DNA from: Saccharofermentans sp.
GTDB lineage: Bacteria > Bacillota > Clostridia > Saccharofermentanales > Saccharofermentanaceae
Reading direction: 5' to 3'
Assembly (NCBI GenBank): GCA_024403855.1
Contig: JAKSRC010000004.1
Span: 1 to 64,000 of the forward strand
Length of the DNA stretch: 64,000 bases
Part shown: one piece after another, positions 9,126-18,639 of the stretch
How the letters are laid out: every line of letters starts with the position of its first letter
Position numbering within the stretch: position 1 is the first letter of the stretch
Position numbers and translations under genes: made by a program
The notes under the pieces: model-generated
Told to the model about the DNA's origin: nothing
Seen by the model: the letters and a program-made list of their open reading frames with translations, nothing else
Databases searched by the model: none

Positions 9126-9982
9126 TGGATGACAGTTTCTCCATAAAAGTAAAGCTTGAGACGGCAACAAAGGCCGTTAAAAAGCCTGTTCAGAGACAGA
9201 CTGCTTTGTGCGGATTATTCCTAAGTCAGAGTAGTGTTCAGGGATCTGCAAAGGTTGTAAGGATCCCGGAAAGACTTTCTGAGCTTGTAGTAAAACTTTT
9301 CGAAGCCGAAAAGATAGAATGCAAAAGTTCACAGGGAAAACTCGTATTAAAAGATATATATTCTTCAGAACTCTGGGATAGATGTGAAGAACTGTTATCT
9401 GAATTTGCAAACAGCAACTTAACAAACGAAGATGCCAGAAGATTTCTGCGTGGTGCATTCTGGGGATGTGGCTATTGCTCTAACCCTGTTAACAGCTACA
9501 AAGTTGAATTCGTTGTTCGTGAAGCCGAAAATGCCGCTTTAATCTCTGCTGCATTGGATGCTCTTTCTATTAAATATTCCCGAAAACAGCGCGATGAATC
9601 GTATGTTTTATATTTCAAAAATGGCGATGATGTCTCAGATTTCTTAGGCTATATCGGAAGTCCTTCGATGATGATGGAATTTGAGAACGTTCGCGCCCAG
9701 AAGGAAGTAAAAGGAAAAGTAACCAGGGAAGTTAACTGTGACGCAGGCAATACCAGACGTCAGGCAGAAGCTGCTGTATCAAGAATTGAACTCATCACAA
9801 AAGTTATGAATTCAGGACTTGCAAGCAAACTATCTCCAGAACTCAGGGAAGCCGCCAAGGCTCAGATGGAGCATCCGGAAGCTTCACTTGCTGAACTTGG
9901 GCAAATGATGGACCCGCCTATTGGCAAGTCCGGAATGAGACATCGCTTGGATAAAATCACCGAATATGCAAGCAACCTTTGA
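9125..9982 (+). CDS. whiA: sporulation/cell-division regulator WhiA
   Basis: DNA-binding protein with an N-terminal LAGLIDADG-like domain and a C-terminal helix-turn-helix. The N-terminal part shows RRFLRGAFWGCGYCSNP, usual for the family, and the C-terminus has ASLAELGQMMDPPIGKSGMR, the WhiA recognition helix region. The 285 residues are slightly shorter than Bacillus WhiA. The gene directly follows rapZ with a one-base overlap; the yvcK-type gene that commonly lies between them in Firmicutes is not present here. Confidence 0.94.
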   Translation: MDDSFSIKVKLETATKAVKKPVQRQTALCGLFLSQSSVQGSAKVVRIPERLSELVVKLFEAEKIECKSSQGKLVLKDIYSSELWDRCEELLSEFANSNLTNEDARRFLRGAFWGCGYCSNPVNSYKVEFVVREAENAALISAALDALSIKYSRKQRDESYVLYFKNGDDVSDFLGYIGSPSMMMEFENVRAQKEVKGKVTREVNCDAGNTRRQAEAAVSRIELITKVMNSGLASKLSPELREAAKAQMEHPEASLAELGQMMDPPIGKSGMRHRLDKITEYASNL

Positions 9983-10043
9983 TAAAAATTCGGAAAACTC
10001 TATTCGTTTTTGATGCGTTCCAGGGATGTATAATGCTCAAAGT

Positions 10044-10072
10044 TTGAGAATATATTACAGCCGTGTTACAAT
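10044..10072 (+). promoter_or_regulatory. promoter of the beta-propeller protein gene
   Basis: TTGAGA (10044-10049) and TACAAT (10067-10072) are 17 bases apart, with the start codon at 10114. An isolated TATAAT at 10029-10034 lacks a matching -35 box at normal spacing and may be a second, weaker start. Confidence 0.55.
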
Positions 10073-10113
10073 TAACTTTACTTTTTGAGAGAAAGGACTA
10101 ACAGAGGGGCATC

Positions 10114-11994
10114 ATGAAGCGCGGTGAGCAATACATCGAGCCTGATAACAGTTATTACAGACCATCAAGAGATCCTAATGAAGGAACCATGACATTAGTA
10201 GTCGTGATTACTCTTCTCTTTGTGTGTATGACTGGCGTACTTGCTGCAGTCTATTTTAAGAAAGTAACCACTAAAGAGACTTTGGCTAATATCGATGTTA
10301 CTGACCAGTCCGGTTATATTTCTATCGCATCCCCTACTCCTACTCCGATTCCGCCTATTGCGGATTATCAGAATCCTATTCTTTATCCCGGTCTTGCAAA
10401 TGTAAGAATCGATAAGGATCTTCCTATAGCAACAGATGCAAATCCCGCAGTACGTGGAATCAACCAGACTGTCATGAAAAACAGACAGATAGTTGAAGGC
10501 GATTACAGCAGGGAAAAGCCCATCTACATGAAAGATCCTGTTTTCTACGGTTCCATTCCCGGTATTTTCACTTATAGAGGAAACAATTTCAGAAACTGCG
10601 CATCTTACGGCTATACAAATGTATATAGAGGCGCGTTGACACAGAGATGGGAATTTAATGGCGTCGGCACAAAGCTTGCTTCCACCCTTAACTTTGAGTG
10701 GGGCGGAGTAAGATGGACAGGCCAGCCCCTCGTAGCAGAGTGGCCTATCGAAGTTCGCCGCAACATGAATCTCAATGATATGGCGAAGAACCAGCAGGTA
10801 TTAAGGGAAGTAATCGTTGCCGCTTTGGACGGTAAGATCTATTTCTTCAATATCTTAAATGGTGAAAAGACAAGAGATCCGATTAACGTCGGTGCATCCA
10901 TCAAGGGTACACCTGCACTTGATCCTCGCGGCTATCCTCTTATCTATGTCGGACAGACAGATAACAACGGAGGAAACATTTTCGGATTCTACGTTTATTC
11001 GCTTTTGGATGGCTCACTTCTTTATTCCTATGATGGTTCTGATGACGGAGCTTACAGAAGCAACTGGAATGCGTTCGATTCATCACCGATTATTGATGGT
11101 GATACCGATACGCTTATCTGGCCTTGCGAGAATGGTTATATTTACACCTTCGACCTAAATACAAATTACACACCCGGTGGCGCTACGATTTCCGTAAATC
11201 CTGTTGTCACTGGTTATAAGTATATGTTCAACGACAATGTTGGCTCACGTATGGGCGTTGAGAGCTCTATTGCCGTATATGGTAACTATGGTTACTTTAT
11301 GGATAATACGATGAATCTGTGCTGTCTTGACCTCAATACTCTCAAGATGGTATGGACAAAGGTATTAGGTGATGACTCAGACGTTACTCCTATGATCAAT
11401 GAGGAGAACGGCATTCCTTATGTCTACATTGGAACTGAAGTAGATAACCAGGGCGGTACAGGTGAATATACAGGTGCTGCTTATATCTACAAGATCAACG
11501 GAATTACCGGCGAGACTGTATGGCAGACTTCAGAATCCTGCAGCACATTTAACGGTGAATCATCAGACTCAGACCAGAGCGGCGGATGCTTTGGCAACCC
11601 TGTTATGGGTAAAGGAAAGATCTCAAACCTCGTAATATTCTCATTTAGTATGACAAGTGGCCTTGCAAGTGGCAATAAAGTTGTCGCATATGACAAGGAT
11701 TTGGGTACCAAGGTTTGGGAATATAATATGAATATCTATTCATACAGTTCACCAGTCGATTTTTACGACTCGGAGGGACACGCATACCTGATCATCTGTG
11801 ACTCTATCGGACAGATTCACATGATCAATGCGGAGACGGGAGAACGAATTACTTATATACAGACAAAGAAGAACATTGGTCAGGAGAACCAGACTTCTAA
11901 GGGTATCTGTATTGAAGCTTCGCCAATCGTTTACGAGGGTATGCTCGTAGTAGGTACAACATCCGGAAGCATTTTTGGTATTGCGGTTGAATAA
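10114..11994 (+). CDS. membrane-anchored PQQ-like beta-propeller protein
   Basis: One N-terminal transmembrane segment (about residues 26-48) anchors a large extracytoplasmic domain, joined by a Pro/Thr-rich stretch (SPTPTPIPPI). The body repeats the blade pattern of quinoprotein-type propellers: VVAALDGKIYFFNILNGE, YTFDLN, CCLDLNTLKMVWTKV, IYKINGITGETVWQT, VVAYDKDLGTKVWEYN, HMINAETGERITY and VVGTTSGSIFG. Such propellers usually act as binding scaffolds; no enzyme active site is evident and PQQ binding is not implied. It has its own promoter and is followed after 9 bases by a small gene of unknown function, with which it probably forms an operon. Confidence 0.75.
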   Translation: MKRGEQYIEPDNSYYRPSRDPNEGTMTLVVVITLLFVCMTGVLAAVYFKKVTTKETLANIDVTDQSGYISIASPTPTPIPPIADYQNPILYPGLANVRIDKDLPIATDANPAVRGINQTVMKNRQIVEGDYSREKPIYMKDPVFYGSIPGIFTYRGNNFRNCASYGYTNVYRGALTQRWEFNGVGTKLASTLNFEWGGVRWTGQPLVAEWPIEVRRNMNLNDMAKNQQVLREVIVAALDGKIYFFNILNGEKTRDPINVGASIKGTPALDPRGYPLIYVGQTDNNGGNIFGFYVYSLLDGSLLYSYDGSDDGAYRSNWNAFDSSPIIDGDTDTLIWPCENGYIYTFDLNTNYTPGGATISVNPVVTGYKYMFNDNVGSRMGVESSIAVYGNYGYFMDNTMNLCCLDLNTLKMVWTKVLGDDSDVTPMINEENGIPYVYIGTEVDNQGGTGEYTGAAYIYKINGITGETVWQTSESCSTFNGESSDSDQSGGCFGNPVMGKGKISNLVIFSFSMTSGLASGNKVVAYDKDLGTKVWEYNMNIYSYSSPVDFYDSEGHAYLIICDSIGQIHMINAETGERITYIQTKKNIGQENQTSKGICIEASPIVYEGMLVVGTTSGSIFGIAVE

Positions 11995-12003
11995 GGAGCG
12001 CCA

Positions 12004-12414
12004 ATGGACTACGAAAAGGCATACAGCAGCATAAGTGTGTTGGAAGTCGAGATCATGACTTTTGCTAATGAGGGCTATGCGGTTAAGTATGACATGGGAA
12101 GAAAAGTAATTTCCTGGCGCGACAATTACATGTGGAACAATAATTTCACCAGAGCTTTGATCGAAGAAAAGCAGAAGATGCTGATGGAAGGTCTTCCTGA
12201 GACCGGAATGCTTGAATGGATGAAGGGCTACGAGTTGGGCCTGGTCGATGAATTTGGTGACAAGACAATAATCCCCGGCGAATGGAAAATCAGAGTAGAG
12301 TTTGACGACAAGACTACTATGAAGTCCGGTGCTGAGCAGCATTTCCCTAAGAAGTGGAAGAACCTTAAGAGGCTTATTGAGCATACGACCGGATGTAGTT
12401 TTGAGTTGAGATGA
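12004..12414 (+). CDS. small hypothetical protein
   Basis: A 136-residue soluble protein that I do not recognise. It is rich in Lys, Glu and aromatic residues (for example SWRDNYMWNNNF) and has neither a signal peptide nor a membrane segment. AGGAG precedes the ATG, which lies 9 bases after the stop of the beta-propeller gene, and a clear terminator follows, so the two genes probably form one transcript. A cytoplasmic partner role is possible but is only inferred from position. Confidence 0.65.
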   Translation: MDYEKAYSSISVLEVEIMTFANEGYAVKYDMGRKVISWRDNYMWNNNFTRALIEEKQKMLMEGLPETGMLEWMKGYELGLVDEFGDKTIIPGEWKIRVEFDDKTTMKSGAEQHFPKKWKNLKRLIEHTTGCSFELR

Positions 12415-12442
12415 GTTGTTTTGGCGGACACTGATTCATTTT

Positions 12443-12466
12443 GCAGGCAGGTGGCCTGCTTTTTTA
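12443..12466 (+). terminator. intrinsic terminator
   Basis: GCAGGC (12443-12448) pairs with GCCTGC (12454-12459) across a 5-base loop, followed by a run of T. It closes the two-gene unit beginning at 10114. Confidence 0.8.
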
Positions 12467-12555
12467 TTGTTTATTCATTTATCTGATTGTGATAAAATTC
12501 ATTAACATGCCTAATTCTCGCGATTTGGGTTTATTAAGAATTAAGGAGTCTTATT

Positions 12556-13164
12556 TTGGATTATCTGGAAGGTTTGTTACTGGGTAGACTGTGGAGCGAC
12601 ACAGATTATGAGAACCGTAAGCATTTCGGTTTGTTCGTTCTGTACGGTCTTCTTGTTGATGCAATAATCCTCTATAAGTATATCCTCGGAAGAGGCCTTA
12701 TCGGTTTTGGCAGCATCGGTACCATTCATATTGCGGTATTCGTTTTGCTTTTTATTGCCAATCCTTTTATTTGTTTCAGATACTATCGAATGCCCTGGTG
12801 GGGCAAGATATTCATAATACTGACAAAGCTGTTTAAAGCTTATCTGATTGTCAGCTATACAGTAAGTCTTCTCCTTCCGAAGTTAACTGTCAGAGTTGAC
12901 GATCTTCAGGATTTCCTCATGAGTTATCTCAATAAGACTCTTGAGAGATACACAGAGAAATTTGTTGCCACAGCCGGATCCTTTTCGACAGTTTTAGGTG
13001 TTCTTGCTGGTGGTGTTCATGTCGTTTTGACCGTGCTGCTTCTTGTTTTGGCAGCAGTCGTTATCCCAAGCCTTATTTATCTGGCAGTAAAGCTTGTTCA
13101 GTATGCTTGGGACTGGGTAATAAATCTGCTTATCATCAAGAGATTTTTTCCCCAGCGTAAATAA
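12556..13164 (+). CDS. hypothetical polytopic membrane protein (TTG start)
   Basis: A 202-residue protein with about four or five hydrophobic segments: near residues 25-43, 52-74, 81-107, 142-165 and 166-190. No family was recognised. The start is a TTG seven bases after AAGGAG (12543-12548); no better ATG exists near the N-terminus. The C-terminus is short and basic (KRFFPQRK), suggesting a cytoplasmic end. The next gene starts 19 bases downstream, so it probably leads the operon that contains the uridine-kinase-like gene, metA and alr. Confidence 0.6.
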   Translation: MDYLEGLLLGRLWSDTDYENRKHFGLFVLYGLLVDAIILYKYILGRGLIGFGSIGTIHIAVFVLLFIANPFICFRYYRMPWWGKIFIILTKLFKAYLIVSYTVSLLLPKLTVRVDDLQDFLMSYLNKTLERYTEKFVATAGSFSTVLGVLAGGVHVVLTVLLLVLAAVVIPSLIYLAVKLVQYAWDWVINLLIIKRFFPQRK

Positions 13165-13183
13165 GGAGGCCTAAGGAGACTAT

Positions 13184-14200
13184 ATGGCTGAGCTTAGAGA
13201 CAGAATCGATATTACAGTTGAAGAGCTCGAGGAATCCCTCGGTGCCGTAAAACTTCCGCAGTTTATTGCTGAATCCGAGCAGAATTTCGTAGGAAGAATT
13301 GATGCTATCTGTGATGAAATCTGCTCTGATACCAATAAGAAGGCTATTTTTGTATCAGGACCTACATCTTCCGGAAAAACGACATTTACTCTGAGACTTT
13401 CAAAGAAGATTAATGAGAAGGGTCGAAAAGCAGTCCACTTATCTCTTGACGATTACTACAACATCAGAGAAGTTAAATGCGATAAGGACGGAAGACCGGA
13501 CTTTGAGACGATCGATACGCTCGATGTTCCGAGAATCCAGAAGGATATAAAAGCAATCCTTAATGGTGAGACAGTCATTCCTCCGGTTTTCGACTTTAAT
13601 CTCAGAAAACAGCTTGAAGGAGATCCGTCTGATGCGATTTGCCTGGGCGATAACGGAGTGCTCGTCGTAGAAGGTCTTCACGGCCTGTCTCCAAGGATCG
13701 CAGGAGAATGTCCTTCAGATAAATGTTCGAAGGTATTCATTGTTCCTTATGGAAATGTCTATTGTGATTCCAAACTTTTAGACAGCAATGAGATAAGGCT
13801 TTTGAGGAGAATAATCAGGGACTATCGTCACAGAGGAGCACATGCTCTTGCAACGATCGATTACTGGCCATTGATTCAGAAGTCAGAAGAGAAATACTAC
13901 GAAGAATATCTTACGGGTGCTGACTATCACGTCAATTCGTTTCTTGCATATGAGAGCCTCATAATTGCGCCGATGGCAATGTGTGACATAGAAGAAGCTC
14001 TCGAAAAGGCCTTAAAAGGCAATATTGAACCGAATGTTTTTATGGAGAGATCAACAACGGGAAAACCTTTTGCAGATCTTTCTTCGGCACTTGTAAGAGC
14101 CAATAAGCTGATGGGACAGCTGGCAAAGATTCCGGTTATAAGTCCTGATCAGGTTCCACATGAATCCATTCTCAATGAATTCATTGGAGAGAATCAATAA
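13184..14200 (+). CDS. uridine kinase-like P-loop nucleoside kinase
   Basis: Belongs to the uridine kinase/phosphoribulokinase group: the P-loop GPTSSGKTT is at 59-67, then LSLDDYY with its acidic residues, DFETIDTLDVPRI, PVFDF and VLVVEGLHGL, all at the positions expected. Clostridial relatives often carry an N-terminal TGS/threonyl-tRNA-synthetase-like module; this 338-residue form lacks it and begins with about 50 residues of helical sequence instead. Expected reaction is NTP-dependent phosphorylation of uridine or a similar nucleoside, but the substrate is not proven. Two tandem ribosome binding sites (AAGGAGG and AAGGAG) precede the ATG. Confidence 0.8.
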   Translation: MAELRDRIDITVEELEESLGAVKLPQFIAESEQNFVGRIDAICDEICSDTNKKAIFVSGPTSSGKTTFTLRLSKKINEKGRKAVHLSLDDYYNIREVKCDKDGRPDFETIDTLDVPRIQKDIKAILNGETVIPPVFDFNLRKQLEGDPSDAICLGDNGVLVVEGLHGLSPRIAGECPSDKCSKVFIVPYGNVYCDSKLLDSNEIRLLRRIIRDYRHRGAHALATIDYWPLIQKSEEKYYEEYLTGADYHVNSFLAYESLIIAPMAMCDIEEALEKALKGNIEPNVFMERSTTGKPFADLSSALVRANKLMGQLAKIPVISPDQVPHESILNEFIGENQ

Positions 14201-14221
14201 GATAATTAAAGGAGGCAGAAA

Positions 14222-15196
14222 ATGCCTATCAGAATAGCAGACAATCTTCCGGCAAGACACACTCTTGAACAGGAAAGAATATTCGTTATGGAGGAGAACA
14301 GGGCTCTTTCTCAGGATATACGTCCGATTAAGATCCTGATTCTTAACCTCATGCCAGACAAAGTTACGACTGAGTCACAGCTTTTAAGAGCTTTGTCCAA
14401 TTCACCTATCCAGGTAGATGTCGAGCTCTTGTTTACTAAGTCACACCAGTCGACACATACACCGGCTGAGCACCTTATCAAGTTCTATAAGACATTCCCT
14501 GATATACGCGACGAGTATTTCGATGGCATGATCATCACAGGTGCGCCTGTAGAGAAACTTCCTTTTGAAGAAGTCGATTATTGGCCTGAATTGTGCGAGA
14601 TCATGGAATGGAGCAAGACTCATGTATATTCAACTCTCCATTTATGCTGGGGAGCGTTTGCCGGTCTTTATTACCATTACGGCATTCCAAAGATCGTTTT
14701 GGATAAGAAGGTTTTCGGTGTTTTCGAGCATTCAATGACATGGTCAAAGCCTGTAAAGCTCTTCAGAGGTTTTGATGATATTTTCTATGTTCCTCATTCA
14801 CGTTACACAGAGGTCAGAAGGGAAGACATCGAAAAGAAAAAGGAATTGAGAATCCTTTCTGAATCTGAAGAATGCGGAATATATGCAGTCGCTGATCTGC
14901 ACGGAAGACAGTTCTTCATCACAGGACATTCCGAGTACGATAGAGAGACTTTGGACAAAGAGTATCAGAGAGATCTGAAAGCAGGATTAAGTGATGTAGA
15001 CGTTCCGAAGAATTACTATATCGATGACGATCCTTCTCTTGGACCTTTGCTCAGATGGAGATCTTCTGCGACATTGATGTATACCAACTGGCTTAATTAC
15101 TATGTTTACCAGGAGACACCTTTCGACATCAACCTGATCAAGAGCATCAGAAATGAAGACCTGGTGCCTGAAAGAGATCTTGAGAAAAATGGCTGA
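14222..15196 (+). CDS. metA: homoserine O-acetyltransferase (MetA family)
   Basis: Activates homoserine for methionine synthesis. The 324-residue protein aligns along its full length with Met[24 protein letters not shown], catalytic Cys142 in [18 protein letters not shown] and NWLNYYVYQ. Residue 111 is glutamate ([15 protein letters not shown]). In this family Glu at 111 goes with acetyl-CoA use, while E. coli MetA has Gly and uses succinyl-CoA, so acetyl transfer is the better prediction despite the usual succinyl naming. A good GGAGG precedes the ATG. No SAM riboswitch is visible upstream. The 3' end overlaps the next gene by 8 bases. Confidence 0.92.
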   Translation: MPIRIADNLPARHTLEQERIFVMEENRALSQDIRPIKILILNLMPDKVTTESQLLRALSNSPIQVDVELLFTKSHQSTHTPAEHLIKFYKTFPDIRDEYFDGMIITGAPVEKLPFEEVDYWPELCEIMEWSKTHVYSTLHLCWGAFAGLYYHYGIPKIVLDKKVFGVFEHSMTWSKPVKLFRGFDDIFYVPHSRYTEVRREDIEKKKELRILSESEECGIYAVADLHGRQFFITGHSEYDRETLDKEYQRDLKAGLSDVDVPKNYYIDDDPSLGPLLRWRSSATLMYTNWLNYYVYQETPFDINLIKSIRNEDLVPERDLEKNG

Positions 15197-16079
15197 TACT
15201 ATCTTTCTGAATCGCGAACTCATCTCCGGCTTTGCACCTGAAAGACCTGAAGATGGTCATAAGAACACATTTGGAACTGCGCTTATATGTGCAGGTTCTG
15301 AGTTCATGACCGGTGCGGCTGTTATGGCTACCGGTGCCGCTTTGAGATCCGGTGCAGGTCTTGTCAAGGTTTTCTCGGAGGAGAAGACTCTTGATGCAAT
15401 AAGATATAACGAACCGTGTGCTCTTCTTACATTAAGACCGGATAACACTGCGTCGCTTTTGAGAAAGGCCAAGGAACTCTGTACAGCTTCTTCTGTTCTT
15501 TTAGGATCAGGAATTCCGGAAGACTTCAAGGATCTGGAAGCGCTGACAGGGATTTTCCTTGAAAATTCTGAGCGCATCGTTCTTGACGCCGGTGCTTTTC
15601 CGGGAAAGGCCGATCGCCTTGGAAGATTTAAAGAGTTATTAAGAAATAGAAAGAATCCTGCAGTTATTACTCCTCATATTGGAGAGTTTGCAAGACTGAC
15701 ATGCACATCAAAGGAAGAGGTCATAAAAAATCCTGAAGGATTGGCTCTTGCCTTTGCAAAAGAGAATAATTGCGTAACGGTTCTTAAAGGTGCTACAACT
15801 TTTATTGCTATGCCTGATGGAAAACTTTTCGCGAATGAGAATGCAAATTCCGGACTTGCAAAAGGCGGTTCAGGCGATGTGCTTGCAGGCCTGATTGCAG
15901 GTTTCCTGGCTCAGAAAATGGAGCCATATAAGGCTGCCTTAGCTGCTGTTTATATTCATTCTGCAGCAGGATCTTTGGCTGCCTGTGATTTGGGAAAGAG
16001 AACGATGCTTCCTACAGATATTCTGGTTTATTTGCCGGAAGCTTATTTGGAAGCCGGATGGGAAGATTTTGATGAGTGA
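15189..16079 (+). CDS. nnrD: ADP/ATP-dependent NAD(P)H-hydrate dehydratase
   Basis: Repairs damaged NAD(P)H by dehydrating the hydrated nucleotide, using a phosphate donor. It is a ribokinase-fold protein with [20 protein letters not shown] near the N-terminus, then [40 protein letters not shown] and the phosphate-binding [19 protein letters not shown] containing the catalytic Asp. The 296-residue start at 15189 overlaps metA by 8 bases (ATGGCTGA); an earlier in-frame ATG lies deep inside metA and is unlikely. Many bacteria fuse this domain to the YjeF epimerase; here the epimerase half is absent from the gene and from the window. Confidence 0.9.
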   Translation: MADTIFLNRELISGFAPERPEDGHKNTFGTALICAGSEFMTGAAVMATGAALRSGAGLVKVFSEEKTLDAIRYNEPCALLTLRPDNTASLLRKAKELCTASSVLLGSGIPEDFKDLEALTGIFLENSERIVLDAGAFPGKADRLGRFKELLRNRKNPAVITPHIGEFARLTCTSKEEVIKNPEGLALAFAKENNCVTVLKGATTFIAMPDGKLFANENANSGLAKGGSGDVLAGLIAGFLAQKMEPYKAALAAVYIHSAAGSLAACDLGKRTMLPTDILVYLPEAYLEAGWEDFDE

Positions 16080-17214
16080 GATAATGCCTTATAACGTTTT
16101 CGACCGTTCGTGTGTCGAAATAGACCTTGATGCTTTAAAGCACAACTTTGAAGAAATTAAGAAAGCAACGACAGATGGCGCGGGTATACTTGCCGTAGTA
16201 AAAGCTGATGCCTATGGACACGGCGCTATCGAGATAGCCAAAACACTTATAGACAGCGGTGCTGCCGGACTTTGCCTTGCTACTATTGATGAAGCAGTCG
16301 AGCTTAGAAAGCATGGAATCAGCGTTCCGATGATGACTTTGGGATTTACTGATCCTTCAAGATATAAGGACGCAGTCAAATACGATGTAGAGCAGTCCGT
16401 ATATTCCTATGAGGTAGCAAAAGCTTTGTCTGATGAGGCTGTAGCTCAGGGCAAGAAATTGAAGATACATGTAAAGCTCGATACAGGAATGGGCCGAATC
16501 GGTTTTAAGGCAGATGGCTCTGAGACTGAAGCGATTGCGAAGTCCTGTACGCTTCCAGGAATCGAACCTTATGGCGTATTCTCTCATTTTGCTGCAGCAG
16601 ATACCGAAGACGATGATTATACAAAGCAGCAGTTTGAGCTGTTTATGAAACAGGTAGATGAACTTTCTAAGATGGGCATCACCTTTTCGAAAAGACATAT
16701 CTGCAACAGCGCCGGAATTTTAAGATTCCCTGAAATGCATCTGGATCTTGTAAGAGCAGGCATAATTCTTTATGGCCTTATGCCGCCGGGATGCCCCAAG
16801 CCTGTTAAGGAAATAAACCTTAAGCCTGTTATGAACTGGTTTGCGAAAGTTATTCACGTAAAGACAGTACCTGTAGGTACTACTATCAGTTATGGAAGAC
16901 ATTTTGAGGCTAAGCGTCCTACAGAAGTTACAACTGTCGGAATCGGTTATGCTGATGGGCTTTCCAGAAAACTGTCTAATGGATTTGAACTCGTAATCGG
17001 CGAAAAAAAGTGTCCGATTATCGGCAACATCTGCATGGATATGTGCATGGTGGATACGACTGACCTTGAGACCAGACCGAATGTCGGTGACAGGGTAACG
17101 GTATTTGGAAGTGAAAGATCCGCTGATGAACTCGCGGAAGCTTTGGGTACGATAAATTACGAAATAACCTGTGATGTAGGCAAGAGAGTCAGAAGACTCT
17201 ATGTCGGAGGTTAA
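16072..17214 (+). CDS. alr: alanine racemase
   Basis: PLP enzyme that supplies D-alanine for peptidoglycan. The cofactor lysine is K44 in AVVKADAYGHGA and the second catalytic base is Tyr274 in ISYGRHFEA; LDTGMGRIGF, HICNSAG and NICMDMCMVD are further family marks. The 380-residue length is normal. The ATG at 16072 has GGAAG seven bases upstream and overlaps the preceding stop by 8 bases (ATGAGTGA); a second ATG at 16084 is also possible. Placement after metA and nnrD with coupled starts indicates one operon from about 12556. Confidence 0.94.
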   Translation: MSEIMPYNVFDRSCVEIDLDALKHNFEEIKKATTDGAGILAVVKADAYGHGAIEIAKTLIDSGAAGLCLATIDEAVELRKHGISVPMMTLGFTDPSRYKDAVKYDVEQSVYSYEVAKALSDEAVAQGKKLKIHVKLDTGMGRIGFKADGSETEAIAKSCTLPGIEPYGVFSHFAAADTEDDDYTKQQFELFMKQVDELSKMGITFSKRHICNSAGILRFPEMHLDLVRAGIILYGLMPPGCPKPVKEINLKPVMNWFAKVIHVKTVPVGTTISYGRHFEAKRPTEVTTVGIGYADGLSRKLSNGFELVIGEKKCPIIGNICMDMCMVDTTDLETRPNVGDRVTVFGSERSADELAEALGTINYEITCDVGKRVRRLYVGG

Positions 17215-17242
17215 CCTTTTTATAATTATTAGAAGATACTCG

Positions 17243-17271
17243 GTGAAAAAAGCGCAGAGATGCGATATAAT
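17243..17271 (+). promoter_or_regulatory. promoter of the secY operon
   Basis: GTGAAA (17243-17248) and a consensus TATAAT (17266-17271) with a 17-base spacer, about 40 bases before the secY start. This gives secY its own promoter, separate from alr. Confidence 0.6.
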
Positions 17272-17310
17272 ACATAAGTTTTATTCATATACCAAGGAGA
17301 ATGTCTATAA

Positions 17311-18627
17311 ATGGATACATTGCGTGAAAGCTTAAAGACTCCGGAGATAAAGAAGAAGATACTTTTTACTTTCCTTATCGTTTCGATCCTTTGCCTGCTC
17401 ACAATCATTCCGATTCCAGGTCTTAACTACAGAGCTGCTGAAGCTACAATTTATGCCTGGGGAAGCACAGGAATCATGATCGATATCTTATCCTGTGGCG
17501 CTTTATCAAATGTCTCCATAGTAAGCCTTGGTATTTTCCCTTTCCTTGTTGCTTCAATCATCATGCAGATTGTTACTCTTGCAGTTCCGAAGCTCAGAGA
17601 CCTCGCACAGTCCGGTGATGCAGGCGCAAAGGTTATTACTAAGATGACCAGAGTTGCTGCACTTATCGGTTCAGTCGTTTTCGCAGCTCTTTACTGTGTA
17701 GGAATGAAGGATGCAGTTACAACCAGAATCAATTTCTGGATCGCAATCGTTCTCTGTGGTTTGGCAGTTGCAATCGGAAGTGCTTTCTGCGGCTGGTGTG
17801 TTGAACTCCTTAACTCCAAGGGTTTAGGCGATGGACTTACAATCATCATCCTTACAGGAATTATCCATAACATTCCCCGCGATTTGCTTATGCCTTATTT
17901 CGATGCTGTAGAGGCAGATCTTGGTCCTGTTGTCGGCATTCTCTACATGGCAATGGGAATTATCCTTTCCATCGGAATGCTTTTCCTTTCAATCCTTGTA
18001 AACATGGGTGAGAAGAAGCTTAGAATTATCTTCTCCAAGAGAACAGTTGGTATGAGACAGTACGGAATGCAGAATCAGGTAGTTCCGCTCAAGGTTGCTC
18101 AGGCTGGTATCACACCTGTTATTTACGCATTGACAGTATGCATGTTCGTTCCTGCAATTATCACAATGGTTGCTCCTAATTCTGATAACCAGTGGCTTGC
18201 AGCAGCAAGAAATTATCCGACAAGCGTTATATTCATTCCTTTCTATATCGTTTTCGTCGTATTTTTCTCATACATCTTTGCACTCATGCAGTTCAATCCT
18301 TTCGATGTATCTTCACAGATCAAGCAGAACGGTGGTTATATCCAGGGTATCAAGCCCGGTAAGCCTACATCTGTATATCTCATGAATCTTTACAGCAACC
18401 TTAATAGCGCAGGAACAGCATACCTTGTATTGGTAAGCATCATTCCTCTCGCATTAAGCTTCATTCCCGGCCTTGGCAATATCGCATTTGCCGGTATCGG
18501 TCTTATTCTTGTAGGCGGTGGATTCATCGAGATGAAGACACTTTTGGACAATGCACTTAAGACAGAAGAAGAAAAGCTTAAGGCTGCAGGCAAAGATAAG
18601 AAACATAAGAATTACAACAAAAAGTAA
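17311..18627 (+). CDS. secY: preprotein translocase subunit SecY
   Basis: Central channel of the Sec translocon in the cytoplasmic membrane. The 438-residue protein has about ten hydrophobic segments, the early IPIPGLNY motif after TM1, the plug-region stretch SNVSIVSLGIFPFLVASIIMQ, and the QFNPFDVSSQIKQNGGYIQG loop before the last helices, all typical of SecY. AAGGAG precedes the start. It heads adk, map and infA, as in the spc operon, but the proximal ribosomal genes (rplO and others) do not precede it; alr does. Confidence 0.96.
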   Translation: MDTLRESLKTPEIKKKILFTFLIVSILCLLTIIPIPGLNYRAAEATIYAWGSTGIMIDILSCGALSNVSIVSLGIFPFLVASIIMQIVTLAVPKLRDLAQSGDAGAKVITKMTRVAALIGSVVFAALYCVGMKDAVTTRINFWIAIVLCGLAVAIGSAFCGWCVELLNSKGLGDGLTIIILTGIIHNIPRDLLMPYFDAVEADLGPVVGILYMAMGIILSIGMLFLSILVNMGEKKLRIIFSKRTVGMRQYGMQNQVVPLKVAQAGITPVIYALTVCMFVPAIITMVAPNSDNQWLAAARNYPTSVIFIPFYIVFVVFFSYIFALMQFNPFDVSSQIKQNGGYIQGIKPGKPTSVYLMNLYSNLNSAGTAYLVLVSIIPLALSFIPGLGNIAFAGIGLILVGGGFIEMKTLLDNALKTEEEKLKAAGKDKKHKNYNKK

Positions 18628-18639
18628 GGAGGACCATTT

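Noticed and set aside
14201..14221. SAM riboswitch upstream of metA
   Set aside because: Only 21 bases separate metA from the preceding gene; no space for a riboswitch.
17208..17223. AGGTTAACCT palindrome followed by T at the end of alr
   Set aside because: A 10-base palindrome with no loop is too short for a reliable terminator.
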